Shown: positions 27,463 to 36,990 of the stretch, piece after piece
How positions within the stretch are numbered: the first letter of the stretch is position 1
How the letters are laid out: every line of letters starts with the position of its first letter
From: Pseudomonas cannabina
GTDB lineage: Bacteria > Pseudomonadota > Gammaproteobacteria > Pseudomonadales > Pseudomonadaceae
Assembly: GCF_900100365.1 (NCBI RefSeq)
Contig: NZ_FNKU01000001.1
Span: 5,576,501 to 5,640,500 of the forward strand
Direction of reading: 5' to 3'
Length of the DNA stretch: 64,000 bases
Notes under the pieces: generated by a model
Told to the model about the DNA's origin: nothing
What the model saw: the letters and a program-made list of their open reading frames with translations, nothing else
The model's database searches: none
Program-made: the position numbers and the translations under genes

Positions 27463-28155
27463 TTATAAATCCTTCGTGCTGGCCAGCCAGTCGATTGCGG
27501 AAAGCAGCGCGTCACCGTCAGGTGCTCCCCGCAGCTTGATCGAGCGGCCAGATTGTTTGTCCTTAATGACCAGCGTCGGTGTGGCAGTGATGCCGTCCAG
27601 GTTGGCCTTGTGCGCCTGGCTAACAACAGTCTGTCGGACAGCAGGGTTACTCGAAGCGCAGTTATCAATATATTGCTGTCGATCCTCAAGCCCCGGGATC
27701 TGCGGATTGTCAGCAGTTCCAGCACCGTTCGACCGAGTACGTTGATAAATGAGCTCGACGGCGAGCCAGAACACGTCATTGCCTCGCTCGATCCCTGCGC
27801 ACTCAGCCCAGCGAGCTTCATAGCTCGCGGCCGGCTCGTGCATTGGAAGAGGGAGGTGGTGCCACTGCAGGTTCACGTCTGGATGCTGATCAACCCATGA
27901 TTTGAGCTGTGGGAAATAATCCTTGCAGTACGGGCATTCCAGATCTGCATACTCGACGATAGTGAATCTGGCACCGCTGCTCCCATAAACCCACGCGCCA
28001 TTATCCTTCGTCTGTTTGGATGTCTGGCTGACGCTGTCGGCGGTGTTGAGCTTTTGCATGCCCTGCCTGACATCTGGCAGGCATTCAAAAGCCAGGATTG
28101 CCAAGGCTACCGCACCGATGCCGTACAGGATCTGGCGACGTGTGGGTCGCTTCAT
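27463..28155 (-). CDS. DsbA-like thioredoxin-fold protein of the ICE
   Basis: 230 residues: an N-terminal membrane or signal segment (ILYGIGAVALAILAFECLP), then a thioredoxin fold with the active site CPYC (IVEYADLECPYCKDYFPQLK, about residue 75) and the cis-Pro loop GITATPTLVI. It is a periplasmic thiol oxidoreductase, probably forming disulfides in Cys-rich transfer proteins such as the TraU-like one. It overlaps the preceding small gene by 4 bp. Confidence 0.85.
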   Translation of the reverse strand: MKRPTRRQILYGIGAVALAILAFECLPDVRQGMQKLNTADSVSQTSKQTKDNGAWVYGSSGARFTIVEYADLECPYCKDYFPQLKSWVDQHPDVNLQWHHLPLPMHEPAASYEARWAECAGIERGNDVFWLAVELIYQRTRSNGAGTADNPQIPGLEDRQQYIDNCASSNPAVRQTVVSQAHKANLDGITATPTLVIKDKQSGRSIKLRGAPDGDALLSAIDWLASTKDL

Positions 28156-28451
28156 GCGGAGGCCTCTTTATCGAGGAACTGTTTGGCCAGCAACTCCTGA
28201 TCCAGCAACGTCTGAAGAGCCTTCTGCGCGCTTTCAGGCTGTGGGTGATGCTCAAGCCACTGGTCCAGCGCTTTGTGCAGTTGGGACTGGATCTCTCGAC
28301 GATCAACCGCTACATGTTTCACGACTTCCAGGTGTTCGATCAGGACCGGTGCGCAAATTTTCAAGGCCAGCAGAGCATCTTCCTGTGGGTTTTTGAGCAG
28401 TTGAGTCAGGCTGTCGATCAGATTTTGAGTCAGGGCATCCATGGCTCTCAT
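28152..28451 (-). CDS. Small ICE protein, unknown function
   Basis: 99 residues, mostly helical and charged (ALTQNLIDSLTQLLKNPQED, LHKALDQWLEHHPQPESAQK). Overlaps the stop of the VirB4-like gene and the start of the DsbA-like gene by 4 bp each, which places it firmly in the operon. No recognised motif. Confidence 0.75.
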   Translation of the reverse strand: MRAMDALTQNLIDSLTQLLKNPQEDALLALKICAPVLIEHLEVVKHVAVDRREIQSQLHKALDQWLEHHPQPESAQKALQTLLDQELLAKQFLDKEASA

Positions 28452-31408
28452 GCCAGGTTCTCCAAGGGTGAAGAGGGGAATGTAATGGTTGCCGGTTCAA
28501 TCCCGCGAATGCGGTCGAGGTCGTGTGCGATCGCCATTGCGGCCCCCAGCTCGTCTACCCCTAACGACTGCATTAGATCGTACCGCTGTTTTTTTTCTTC
28601 CGGCTCAGTCATGGCCAATGCCAGGAGCAGGCTTGGGGGCACGGCTCGAAACAAAACCTCCATCGATTTGGAAAGCACAACCCCTTCAGTATACTTTCCG
28701 CTTTCTTTACGGGCTGACAGCATCAGTGACTTTTGCGCAGGCGTCAGCTTACGGAACGTGGTGATTTTCTCCACTTCATCCGGTGGCATGTTCAGGCAGA
28801 TCCACCACTCGATCATGTTAAGCATCGGTGCTGCTGCTGACGGAAGGTCGTCGATGTTCTGAGTGGAAAGCCAGAACCAGGCACCGAGTTTTCTCCACAT
28901 CTTGGTGATCTTGATGACGTAGGGCGAGAGAAGGGGGTTTTTCGTAATGATGTGACCCTCGTCAGTGAAGTTGACGATCGGACGCCCCTTGAATTGGTCC
29001 CGTTCTGCAATGTTGTTCACGGTGTTGATCAGCGAGATGTAGGCGACCGACAGTTGGGCGTTATACCCCTCGCGGGCGTAGGTGGCCAAGTCCAGGATTG
29101 TGATGTCGGCCTCAGGCCAAGGCGTACCCTCCCGGTTGAACATCTCACCGTCAGCCCCCATGCAGAACATGTCCATGGCTTCAGCCATCTCAAAGATGCG
29201 TTCTCGGCGCTTTTCCGGAAGGGTGGTGTCCTTGCCAGCGTCACTCAGCGCATCACGCACATCCTCCGTCTTGACTGCTCGTTCAGCGTCAAAGCATGTT
29301 CTGGCTGCCGTCAGAATGCAGTGCCTAATGGCGCTGCGGTCTGCGCGAGTGAGTCGAGCCTCTTCTCTCTCTTCGCCGCCGGTGATCATGAGCCTGGCCA
29401 CGATCTCCATTTCGCCCAAAACATCACGCTCCTCTTCGCCCTGTTCAGGCATTGTTTGCAGATGCTCATCTGATCCTTCAATGTCATCGGCATCCAGGAT
29501 CGTGACTTTGTCAGGTGTTGACACCAGGCGAATGGCATCAGTGAAGGGGGCCAGACTCACGCCCGACCCTGGCGCCAACTTGAGCCGGTTGACCGTCAGC
29601 CCAAGCTTTTGGGCAAAATCTCCCAGTAGGCCGAAACTATTACCGGCTTCAATGATGAACAGGCGCGGCCTGTAAATGGCGATTAACTGCATCAGCAAAT
29701 TGTTGGCCGTGGCTGACTTACCTGAACCTGTCGGGCCAAACAGGAGCAGATGGGCATTCATCTGCCGATCAAGCTTGTTGAATGGGTCGAACGTCAGCGG
29801 TGCACCGCCCCTGTTGAACAGGGTTATGCCGGGGTTGCCCGTGCCGCTGGCACGACCCCATATCGGCGAAAGGTTCGCGACATGCTGGGCGAGCATCATC
29901 TGCGTGTACCAGTCCAAAGCATGTTTCTTGTTCACATCAAAACTGGCGGGCAGCCATCGCAGGTAACTGCTGAGAGGGGCGACTTCATCACGAGGATAGA
30001 CAGGTTCCATACCAGCGCTAAGCATGGCATTGGCAAGCTCCATGCTCCGACTTTCCAGTTGTTGCTCATCCTTGCCGGTCAAGTAAAAAACCACGTTGCC
30101 CCGGTACAGCTTGTGTTTTCGACCGATCAGTTTCCGGGTTTCGTCGACCGCTTCACGGGTCAGGGCGGAGGCTTGATTGTCACCGACTGATTTACGTGCC
30201 AGTTTTTCCAGGTGGGCCTCCAGAACATCCTGTGGAGTGATCACCAGCGTGATGTTGAGTACTGTGTCCTCGGGCAACTTGTCGAACAAGGCATGCAGCG
30301 CGTCCCCGCCTTTACGGTTTTCACCCGTCAGGTGCCCGGTCTTTGGCGCATCGCGTAAGCGATCGAGGACGATGACCCGATGAGGGCGCGAGTCGAAGTA
30401 CCAGAGACCTTTCTTGGCATCCGATTGCGGTTCGCTGTAAAACAGGCACTGAGAGAAATCATCGCCGCTGGCCAGCGGCAGCGTGCCTTCTTCTGGTGGT
30501 TCGACCTTGCGGTTATTGACGGTTTCGAAGAAACGATCGATGTCCTGGCGCTTTGATCCCAAGTGTTCGGGATGCGGGTTGAACCAGTGCAACAGCCAGT
30601 GACGAATGTCATGGCGATCCATGCGCCGGGTTTTGATGCCCGCGTTGGCCAGTCCTCCCGTCAGGCGCTCGCAAATGTTTTTCAAGTACATCGACGGCGT
30701 CTGGCCACGAACCAGTCCATCGCCGGTGCAACGCCGGTAGACGACCATGCGAACCCTGCGTTGCTGGCCGCGCCAGGGCAGTTGAGACACTTTGGTGTCT
30801 TCAAATAAACCTCCCGGCTTGGAGATTGCCTCTAGGTGATGTTTGAATTGCTGCAGGTACATTTCTGTAAACGCCGTACCCTGAGCGCGAGGCTGGACGT
30901 AATCATGCAACGTCTCCAGATAATCTTCCCAACTGGTTTCATCCTTGGCGTAGAACTGCACCACCCAAGGCGATTCATCCAGTTCGTCAAAACTGTCCTG
31001 CAGCGCATTTTCGAGAGCATCGCGCGCTTTGCGTAACCACTCAGGGTCCCGGCCTTCGGTGCCGATGGGGGTCAGTTCATAGAATGCTGCCAGTGACTTG
31101 CCGTCCTCGAGCAGCATCGCTTGCTCCTGAGGGAGGTACTCCGTCCAGGGCAGCATGTCGACGAATGACGGGTTGACGGCATACAGGGCTGCGATATCGT
31201 CGACCGTCGCAGGTTTGCGCTTGGGATCTAGCCACGCGCCCGGCTCTGGTATGCCCTCAGCCGCCAGGCGAGCCAGATAACGCTCTCTGGCCTGCGCGAA
31301 GATGGCCTCTTCTCGTAGCTGATCGGCGATCGTCTCGACGGGACTGTCAGCCACGCTGGCAGCACTTTTATCCTGACGCTTTTTTATACGTTCCAGAAAT
31401 CCCATCAA
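28448..31408 (-). CDS. Conjugative transfer ATPase, VirB4/TraC type (TIGR03744)
   Basis: 986 residues. The C-terminal motor domain has Walker A GPTGSGKSATANNLL (about residue 557), a Walker B-like IVNFTDEGHIITK and the TraC-type WFWLSTQNIDDLPSA block. It is the cytoplasmic ATPase that energises assembly of the type IV secretion channel and pilus. Start and stop overlap neighbours. It is the largest and most conserved gene of the transfer region and appears intact. Confidence 0.92.
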   Translation of the reverse strand: MMGFLERIKKRQDKSAASVADSPVETIADQLREEAIFAQARERYLARLAAEGIPEPGAWLDPKRKPATVDDIAALYAVNPSFVDMLPWTEYLPQEQAMLLEDGKSLAAFYELTPIGTEGRDPEWLRKARDALENALQDSFDELDESPWVVQFYAKDETSWEDYLETLHDYVQPRAQGTAFTEMYLQQFKHHLEAISKPGGLFEDTKVSQLPWRGQQRRVRMVVYRRCTGDGLVRGQTPSMYLKNICERLTGGLANAGIKTRRMDRHDIRHWLLHWFNPHPEHLGSKRQDIDRFFETVNNRKVEPPEEGTLPLASGDDFSQCLFYSEPQSDAKKGLWYFDSRPHRVIVLDRLRDAPKTGHLTGENRKGGDALHALFDKLPEDTVLNITLVITPQDVLEAHLEKLARKSVGDNQASALTREAVDETRKLIGRKHKLYRGNVVFYLTGKDEQQLESRSMELANAMLSAGMEPVYPRDEVAPLSSYLRWLPASFDVNKKHALDWYTQMMLAQHVANLSPIWGRASGTGNPGITLFNRGGAPLTFDPFNKLDRQMNAHLLLFGPTGSGKSATANNLLMQLIAIYRPRLFIIEAGNSFGLLGDFAQKLGLTVNRLKLAPGSGVSLAPFTDAIRLVSTPDKVTILDADDIEGSDEHLQTMPEQGEEERDVLGEMEIVARLMITGGEEREEARLTRADRSAIRHCILTAARTCFDAERAVKTEDVRDALSDAGKDTTLPEKRRERIFEMAEAMDMFCMGADGEMFNREGTPWPEADITILDLATYAREGYNAQLSVAYISLINTVNNIAERDQFKGRPIVNFTDEGHIITKNPLLSPYVIKITKMWRKLGAWFWLSTQNIDDLPSAAAPMLNMIEWWICLNMPPDEVEKITTFRKLTPAQKSLMLSARKESGKYTEGVVLSKSMEVLFRAVPPSLLLALAMTEPEEKKQRYDLMQSLGVDELGAAMAIAHDLDRIRGIEPATITFPSSPLENLA

Positions 31409-31860
31409 TAATCCTCCACCCGCTCACCGGGCATCGCGTATTGCACGCGTTGATACAGCGGAAAAACAGTCGTATACCCCGGTACTGGCGCGGGATCTGA
31501 GCCCGCCAGGTGAGGGAATACGTACATGACCAGGTCCGGATTGGGCAGGCGCTTGAACTGACTGTAGATCTCGTTTTGAGCCGTGCGTGTGTACGCGGCG
31601 CTGTCCTGCAGTGGCTGAGTGGCCCGCACATCGATCGAGCGGCGCAGCTCTGCGCGAGCATCGAGCAGTTGCCGACCGCTGCCGCCCGAGCCCGTGGTGC
31701 CCTGGTTCCAGACATCCATCATGGTGCTGTCGCCATGCGGCAGCATTTCCTCCTTGCTGGTCTGGCATCCTGCGAGTGTGAGCAAGGCGACAATGAGTGA
31801 CAGGCCGAGCCGTCCGCTACGAGGTGGCCTTGAAAGATCAATCCAGGTTGGCATTGGCAT
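31405..31860 (-). CDS. Conjugative transfer lipoprotein, TIGR03751 family
   Basis: 151 residues from MPMPTWIDL. A lipoprotein signal (LGLSLIVALLTLAGCQTS) puts it in the outer membrane; the rest is a short soluble domain ending YAMPGERVEDY. The gene overlaps the upstream TraB-like gene by 23 bp and the VirB4-like gene by 4 bp. Lipoproteins at this place are thought to act like TraV/VirB7. Confidence 0.82.
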   Translation of the reverse strand: MPMPTWIDLSRPPRSGRLGLSLIVALLTLAGCQTSKEEMLPHGDSTMMDVWNQGTTGSGGSGRQLLDARAELRRSIDVRATQPLQDSAAYTRTAQNEIYSQFKRLPNPDLVMYVFPHLAGSDPAPVPGYTTVFPLYQRVQYAMPGERVEDY

Positions 31861-33334
31861 GGCTCGCTCCTGAGGCGTACTTGACCTTGCGGCCTTTGAG
31901 TTCGTAATCGATTTCCAGCTCTTGATCGATGTGCAGTGAGACCTGCGCACCAGGTAAGACGTAGATAGCCGCAAACGCCTGGCCATACAGCTTGTTGACC
32001 CAACTGGACACATCCGTGACGCCTTGAGTCAGGATTTTGCCCATCGCCTCGTTGCCGGACAGTCCGGTGCTGCCGAGCGTCCCAGAAGCATTTGAGACGT
32101 AAGAGGAGGTGCTGCCCTCGGTCTTGATCAACGAGGCTGCTCCAGCGCCAGCTGCGGTGATCAGCGCTTGTGAGCCGATGTACTGCTGCGCATTGCTGCG
32201 TCGCTCGCCCGCGATGCACGGAATGCCGTAGGGATCACTGATCCAGCCCAGACCACCCTGGATGGGTTGTTGGTCGCCAGAGTTGTTCTGGTTGTTCTGG
32301 TTATTATTCTGCTGATTACCGCCCTGGACTGGGGCGGGTAACGTGCGGACAGTCCCATCGTTGAACACGAAGGTCAGGCTTTTGATCTGCCCCCGCACGC
32401 ATGAGAGGGTCCAGTCGCCGGACGCTGTACCGCTGGCCACGGCACCGGCCACGTCTGGGAGATCGATGCCATTGGCCGTCAGGTTGTCCGGGCCGATCAG
32501 CACTTTGAAGGGGTAGGGGTCATTAACCGTCCCATCCACGGGAACCCGGCCAATCAATGCTGACATGGCCACTGACCCCATCAACGTCGAGTTCTGAGGC
32601 AGGGTGTAGGCTCGACGTACCTTCTTACGCTCCTGTTGTTGGCCACCCATGTCATCACGAACAGACTGTGCGCCTGTCGTCAGGGCTTTCTGGCCTCGGT
32701 CTACGGATTCGCCGAAGGCTGTAGGAAAACTGTAGCCGCTCGGAGAGACGCTCGTGCCAGCGGCGATCGGTTTACCGTTGCTGTCCAGGGCCGTCGCGTC
32801 CTGCGGATCGATCCAAACGATGTCTGAACCGCTTGAGTCGGACTTGAACTGTTGGCCATCACCTTGCTGAACGCCCAGGCCAATCGGTAGATCCGGGTTC
32901 GTAGCGCCGGTTTGTCCCATCCGGGTCAGTTCGTCCATCTGTTTCTTGAAACCCTCCACCACGCTTTGCTGTTGCTGCTGACTGTCGAGCTTGAACTGCT
33001 CCTGGGCATTCTTCAGACGCTGCTCTACCGTCTGATCGATGTTCGCCAATCGTTGTTTGAGCGCCTCGTTGTCCTGCTTGACGGCCGAGTTCTGCGCCAT
33101 CACATCGGTGATCTGCTGCTTGAGCTCGCGCCCTTCAGCCACGACCGTGCGTAGCGTGTCGCTCGGCGTGTCGCCTTCCACACCCAGAGCCTTGGCCTGT
33201 TCCGCTGTGAGTTTTGGGGCCGGTGCGTTGTCAGCCTGCTGTTCGGGTCCACCTCTCATCATCTTGATGCCGATGAACACCGTGAGCAGGAGAAGCGGAA
33301 CCACCAGGTACTTGAGCAGCGGGTTACTCTTCAT
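31838..33334 (-). CDS. ICE protein TIGR03752, TraB/VirB10-like
   Basis: 498 residues from MKSNPLLKYL. One N-terminal membrane helix (YLVVPLLLLTVFIGIKM), a coiled coil (about 70-150: TVVAEGRELKQQITDVMAQN, NEALKQRLANIDQTVEQRLK), then a beta-rich domain with YTLPQNSTLMGSVAMSALIG, typical of the VirB10/TraB C-terminal part that spans periplasm and outer membrane. An Asn/Gln-rich stretch (QGGNQQNNNQNNQNN) interrupts it. It forms the scaffold of the secretion channel. Confidence 0.85.
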   Translation of the reverse strand: MKSNPLLKYLVVPLLLLTVFIGIKMMRGGPEQQADNAPAPKLTAEQAKALGVEGDTPSDTLRTVVAEGRELKQQITDVMAQNSAVKQDNEALKQRLANIDQTVEQRLKNAQEQFKLDSQQQQQSVVEGFKKQMDELTRMGQTGATNPDLPIGLGVQQGDGQQFKSDSSGSDIVWIDPQDATALDSNGKPIAAGTSVSPSGYSFPTAFGESVDRGQKALTTGAQSVRDDMGGQQQERKKVRRAYTLPQNSTLMGSVAMSALIGRVPVDGTVNDPYPFKVLIGPDNLTANGIDLPDVAGAVASGTASGDWTLSCVRGQIKSLTFVFNDGTVRTLPAPVQGGNQQNNNQNNQNNSGDQQPIQGGLGWISDPYGIPCIAGERRSNAQQYIGSQALITAAGAGAASLIKTEGSTSSYVSNASGTLGSTGLSGNEAMGKILTQGVTDVSSWVNKLYGQAFAAIYVLPGAQVSLHIDQELEIDYELKGRKVKYASGASHANANLD

Positions 33335-34247
33335 GCTTGGCTCCCCGGGTTGCACGCGGATCTGCTGGGGCGGCGGAGAACACGGTTGCTTGTGTCAGCC
33401 CGTGTCCCCGCGTGACCAGGTACAAGGTCGTAGTGTCACTGGCATCACCACGAGGTCCGAGATACGGGTGCTGAAATGCTGCGGTCGCGAACTCACCCAT
33501 CAGTTCACGAGGGTCGAGCATGACGCGCTGCGCCGTCTGATTTTGTAGCTTCACGGCGGTCACCCAAAAATCGTCCAGACGCCACGCGCCCAAGGGTGTG
33601 GCCTTCACAGGCAGAGTGGGGAGCAGGGTGGTCAGATCCAGGCGGCGATCGATCTTCACCTGGGCAATGTCGTCCACAGGCTCGACGGTGCGCAACGGTG
33701 CATAGAGCATCTGGGCTGCATAGCGGGTGAGGACGACTGGGACGGGCGTTTCTCGCTTGACCACTTCCTCTGGTTCATCATCCTCAACCTTCGAGCGACT
33801 GGTTTCCTCTGGGCTTGCGGTAGAGGACTTGCCTGAGCGTGCTGTAGCAGCCCCTCCATAGCGTGCGGATGATGTTTCACCTTCCACAATCTTCACCGGC
33901 TCCAGCGCCGGTTGATCCGTAGGTGCCTCTGTAGCCGCGATGTCGACAAGTATGATCTCGCCGGTCTTTGCGTTCTGCAGCTGGAGACGTGTCGGCTCGA
34001 TCGCTTCCTTGGCAAACAGGTAGATCGCGCCGCCCGTACTCTGCACGCGCAGCTTTTCAGTCAGCGAGCGCGGGAGTCCAACACGAACATTCTGATCAAC
34101 GAAGACAATGCGTTCCTGATTGATGCGCAGTGGTATTGCCAGCGGCAACCGCTCCCAGCGGAGAATCTCCACCGCCGATGCGACTTGGGCGTTGCCAGCC
34201 AAGACCATCAGTAATGTCGAGCATGTGAGTACACGCAAAACACTCAT
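33324..34247 (-). CDS. ICE protein TIGR03749, TraK/VirB9-like
   Basis: 307 residues from MSVLRVLTCS with a signal peptide ending ASAVEI. The mature part starts LRWERLPLAIPLRINQERIVFVDQNVRVGLP, as in this ICE family, and a Ser/Thr/Glu-rich linker lies in the middle. TraK-like proteins are secretin-like periplasmic partners of TraB and the lipoprotein TraV in the core complex. It overlaps both neighbours. Confidence 0.82.
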   Translation of the reverse strand: MSVLRVLTCSTLLMVLAGNAQVASAVEILRWERLPLAIPLRINQERIVFVDQNVRVGLPRSLTEKLRVQSTGGAIYLFAKEAIEPTRLQLQNAKTGEIILVDIAATEAPTDQPALEPVKIVEGETSSARYGGAATARSGKSSTASPEETSRSKVEDDEPEEVVKRETPVPVVLTRYAAQMLYAPLRTVEPVDDIAQVKIDRRLDLTTLLPTLPVKATPLGAWRLDDFWVTAVKLQNQTAQRVMLDPRELMGEFATAAFQHPYLGPRGDASDTTTLYLVTRGHGLTQATVFSAAPADPRATRGAKHEE

Positions 34248-34912
34248 TTGAAAACTCCTTTCGATGGAGCTGCGGGAGTTTCGACGTTGCCCTCGATGCG
34301 TTGTGGCGCGCCGTTGTAGCAGTCCCATGCCAAGCCGAAGGGATTGGTTTCAGGGTCGACGTCCATGCGTACAACGTGAAGCGGGTATCGTGCGAGGGCA
34401 CGCTTGACCAGCTGACCGCCGTAATACTCGTCGGCTGAGATGTCGAGCGTCACCGTCCAGTCGTCGATGGAGTTGGTCACCGTCCGCAGTTCAGGCGAGT
34501 CGCCAAAGCCTCGGCCGGGAATCTCGTAGACACCGCGGACGCGCTTGCGCAGCTCACCACTGGACTTGCGCAGATCAAAATCGCTCTGCAGGTATTGCTT
34601 GCAAGCCGGTGTGATGTAGGCGTCCAGGCGTGTGATGTTCGTCTGATAATCCTGTTCACCGTCGACCGGCCAGCGGTTCATTTGCTGAAAGATGTACAGG
34701 CCAAAGGCGTACACCGACTGAGGAGGGATGTCCCACCAAAGGCGTGTGCTGCCGGAACGCAGGTCGGGCGGAACGTGAATGGTCATGTTCTGCGGTGCTC
34801 GATACCAGCCGATACCCAGCCCCAAGGCCAGGAGCGCCAGCAGGGCGATGGCCATCCTCAAACTGGTGATGTGCGCTCGCTGCGAGTCGGCCAGCTTTAA
34901 ATAGCGGCTCAT
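34244..34912 (-). CDS. ICE protein TIGR03746, TraE/VirB5-8-like
   Basis: 222 residues from MSRYLKLADSQRAH, a start that overlaps the TraL-like stop by 4 bp. One N-terminal membrane helix (MAIALLALLALGLGIGWYR) and a periplasmic domain with WWDIPPQSVYAFGLYIFQQM. The position and topology are those of TraE of F-like systems. A longer reading upstream is non-coding. Confidence 0.82.
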   Translation of the reverse strand: MSRYLKLADSQRAHITSLRMAIALLALLALGLGIGWYRAPQNMTIHVPPDLRSGSTRLWWDIPPQSVYAFGLYIFQQMNRWPVDGEQDYQTNITRLDAYITPACKQYLQSDFDLRKSSGELRKRVRGVYEIPGRGFGDSPELRTVTNSIDDWTVTLDISADEYYGGQLVKRALARYPLHVVRMDVDPETNPFGLAWDCYNGAPQRIEGNVETPAAPSKGVFK

Positions 34913-35301
34913 TGTTGCGCCCTCCGACGGCACGTCCAGTTGCCCGATCGGATGACCAGATTGGCATTGTTGTATGACGTAGGACCGAGTGTTGCGAGCC
35001 GCAGCTGCAACGTGCGGTAGAACCAGGTCTCCGGTCGACCGCGTTTGAGGCGTCGCAAGACCCGAGCTGCGATGAGCAGTCCCAATGTTCCTCCGATGAG
35101 TGCGCAGACCACGGGCATGGATGGAGTGATCACGAAGGCCAACGGCAGCCCCATCACAAAGCCAAACCCGCTGCAGCCAAAAACGGTCACCCACATCTCA
35201 TCCGCCGTAAGACCGCCAATCACCACGGGCTGGTTATTCAAGCGACTGGGCAGAAAACGCAGGGTTCCGTCTTCATGCTGATCGTGCTGAAGCTCAGTCA
35301 T
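34909..35301 (-). CDS. ICE membrane protein TIGR03750, TraL-like
   Basis: 130 residues: soluble start (RFLPSRLNNQPVVIGGLTADE), two membrane segments (VFGCSGFGFVMGLPLAFVIT; VVCALIGGTLGLLIAARVLR) and a basic tail, the TraL/VirB3 pattern. Overlaps the TraE-like gene. Confidence 0.82.
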   Translation of the reverse strand: MTELQHDQHEDGTLRFLPSRLNNQPVVIGGLTADEMWVTVFGCSGFGFVMGLPLAFVITPSMPVVCALIGGTLGLLIAARVLRRLKRGRPETWFYRTLQLRLATLGPTSYNNANLVIRSGNWTCRRRAQQ

Positions 35302-35316
35302 GGAAGCCTCTATGAC

Positions 35317-35685
35317 TTAAAGGATGTTAGACGCGGTGGTGACCAGGTAGATCGTGACGCCAATCAAGCAGACGCCGACCACTGCGGTGCTGCCCAGATC
35401 GGCCCATTTGGCCTTGCCCATGTGGATTTCGTGATAGACGCCCAGCGCATGTCGGCCCACCAGAATGATGCCGAACGCGCACAGGCATAAGCCCAGCAGC
35501 GTGAAGCCGTCGAAGGCATAGTTTTGGAACGTCTGCAGGAAGCTGGTCCCGGTGCCGCGCGTGGGAGCTTGCGCTCCCGGTAGAGCGGCAGATGCGCCAC
35601 TAGAGCTTGCCGTCATCAACAGGGCCGAGAAAGGTCGGCGTTTCAAGAGCGAGTGTGCCCGCGCAAACAGTGAATACAGCATCAT
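35317..35685 (-). CDS. ICE pilin-like membrane protein, TIGR03745 family
   Basis: 122 residues with a long N-terminal leader (LLKRRPFSALLMTASSSGASAALPG) and two hydrophobic helices (FTLLGLCLCAFGIILVGRHA; STAVVGVCLIGVTIYLVTTA). Small two-helix proteins before TraL are pilin (TraA/VirB2) candidates. A MITE lies 14 bp upstream of its start codon and has displaced the sequence that used to join it to the next gene. Confidence 0.78.
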   Translation of the reverse strand: MMLYSLFARAHSLLKRRPFSALLMTASSSGASAALPGAQAPTRGTGTSFLQTFQNYAFDGFTLLGLCLCAFGIILVGRHALGVYHEIHMGKAKWADLGSTAVVGVCLIGVTIYLVTTASNIL

Positions 35686-35698
35686 CTTTATCTCCTAT

Positions 35699-35797
35699 GG
35701 AGACGCTGATTTATTCTAAAGCACAGCTGTTGCCCCCTGATAAATCAAGGCCTCCAGAGCGTTGCAGGGACGAAAAATCGAATAAATCAGCGGCTCC
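35699..35797 (+). mobile_element. MITE-A copy 6 (99 bp), variant subtype
   Basis: Flanked by CTAT on both sides. Same internal variant as copy 5. It sits between two transfer genes without breaking either, but in the upstream region of the pilin-like gene, so it could affect translation or transcription of the operon. Confidence 0.92.
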
Positions 35798-35807
35798 CTA
35801 TGAAAAA

Positions 35808-36047
35808 TCAACTCAGCAACATGAAAGTCATGATCATGAACAGCACCGCCCAGCGAGCAGCAGCGACTGCCGCCGCCGGGGCTGCCAGGTTTCGGGTAGC
35901 CCAGCCGCGATAAATGCTTGAAAACACCCAGACGCCCCACAGCAGGAGGATCCCCACTGCAATTCCGGTCCACAGCGTGTTGCTGTTGGCCGGTGAAAAG
36001 CCGGCAGCGGCCTGAAAGGCACTGGTCTGGGTGGAAGACATCGTCAT
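35808..36047 (-). CDS. Small ICE membrane protein, TIGR03758 family
   Basis: 79 residues with two helices (TLWTGIAVGILLLWGVWVFS; ARWAVLFMIMTFMLLS). The pair with the RAQPRD gene (4-bp overlap) is constant in this ICE family. The stop codon is 10 bp from the MITE end. Role in transfer unknown, perhaps pilus related. Confidence 0.8.
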   Translation of the reverse strand: MTMSSTQTSAFQAAAGFSPANSNTLWTGIAVGILLLWGVWVFSSIYRGWATRNLAAPAAAVAAARWAVLFMIMTFMLLS

Positions 36048-36409
36048 GGCGTGTGATCACCGCTGACGTTGTACTGGCCGGAAATGTCTACGGGGTCGCG
36101 GGGCTGTGCGCGGGAGGGCGACAGGTAGTCCTGCAAACCTTGGCGGATGCGCGCGATGTCGCTGACCAATCTGGGATAGTCCAGGTGATAGCGTTGGGCC
36201 GGGTCTTGTGGAAGATCGACACTGCGTTGCGCAACGGCCTCGAGCGCGTTGAGCTGACGAATCATGACTTCCACATTGGCTTGTTCAGAAGCCGTGCCGG
36301 CTGCTCCGGCATGCGCGGAAAACAGCAGGGGTATGCACAGCATGACTGCGGTCAAGCAGATCTGCACACGTGAAGACGTTGATCTGAGCGCGGGGGGATT
36401 GAAGTTCAC
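36044..36409 (-). CDS. ICE protein, RAQPRD family
   Basis: 121 residues with a signal peptide ending HAGAAG. It contains the family's name-giving motif in YLSPSRAQPRDPVDISGQYN near the C-terminus. It is periplasmic, of unknown detailed function. It is the first gene of the second transfer block; the genes that would normally precede it are now 12 kb away, on the other side of cargo block 2. Confidence 0.9.
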   Translation of the reverse strand: MNFNPPALRSTSSRVQICLTAVMLCIPLLFSAHAGAAGTASEQANVEVMIRQLNALEAVAQRSVDLPQDPAQRYHLDYPRLVSDIARIRQGLQDYLSPSRAQPRDPVDISGQYNVSGDHTP

Positions 36410-36488
36410 GTCGCGGGCCTTGGATGCTGTGGGAATCTATGTCCACAGCATGACCAAGGGCTCGGTTTGAATCAGTACGAAACCCTTT

Positions 36489-36821
36489 TTAGGTCTGAGG
36501 GGGTTTGTCCAAAAGTGTCGGTGTGACAATGCTGCGTTTAAAGAAGAACAGGAACCCTGTACTGATTGCATACCCAACCGCCCAGGCCTGGGCGTTTTGA
36601 TTACCAAATCGCTCGTGGCCACGATTGATCGGCTGAACGCTGACCAGCTCCCATCCTTCTCTGCCGTGGCGATTCAATATGGCCAGCGTTTCAGGGTTGC
36701 TCAAATATCCGTGGATGTCCGGTTCGGTAGTGTCGTCCGTTGACTTGAACATCAGCACGCCGCTGGTCACGGTTTTATAGGGAAGGGGGACGAAGGTCTG
36801 GGTGTATTCAAATGTAGTCAT
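36489..36821 (-). CDS. DUF4177-like membrane protein of the ICE
   Basis: 110 residues from MTTFEYTQTF. The block LNRHGREGWELVSVQPINRG resembles DUF4177 proteins, and a C-terminal hydrophobic helix (AVGYAISTGFLFFFKRS) follows. The first 55 codons occur again, nearly identical, at 48969-49133, where the gene is cut off by an IS3 relic. So this backbone gene is duplicated across cargo block 2. Function unknown. Confidence 0.65.
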   Translation of the reverse strand: MTTFEYTQTFVPLPYKTVTSGVLMFKSTDDTTEPDIHGYLSNPETLAILNRHGREGWELVSVQPINRGHERFGNQNAQAWAVGYAISTGFLFFFKRSIVTPTLLDKPPQT

Positions 36822-36990
36822 AAGTACCAAATGCCAGGCAGGGAATGATGAATCAGGTGTGTCTTCAGGCTGCAACAGCCAGTTGCAACGATAAACCTCA
36901 AGGTTGGAAAATGTAACCTGCAGTAAGATGTTCGTTAGAAGATGGGGAAAAGCTGCGTTACGTAAATTTTGTTCTAGAAGGACAAGTGCA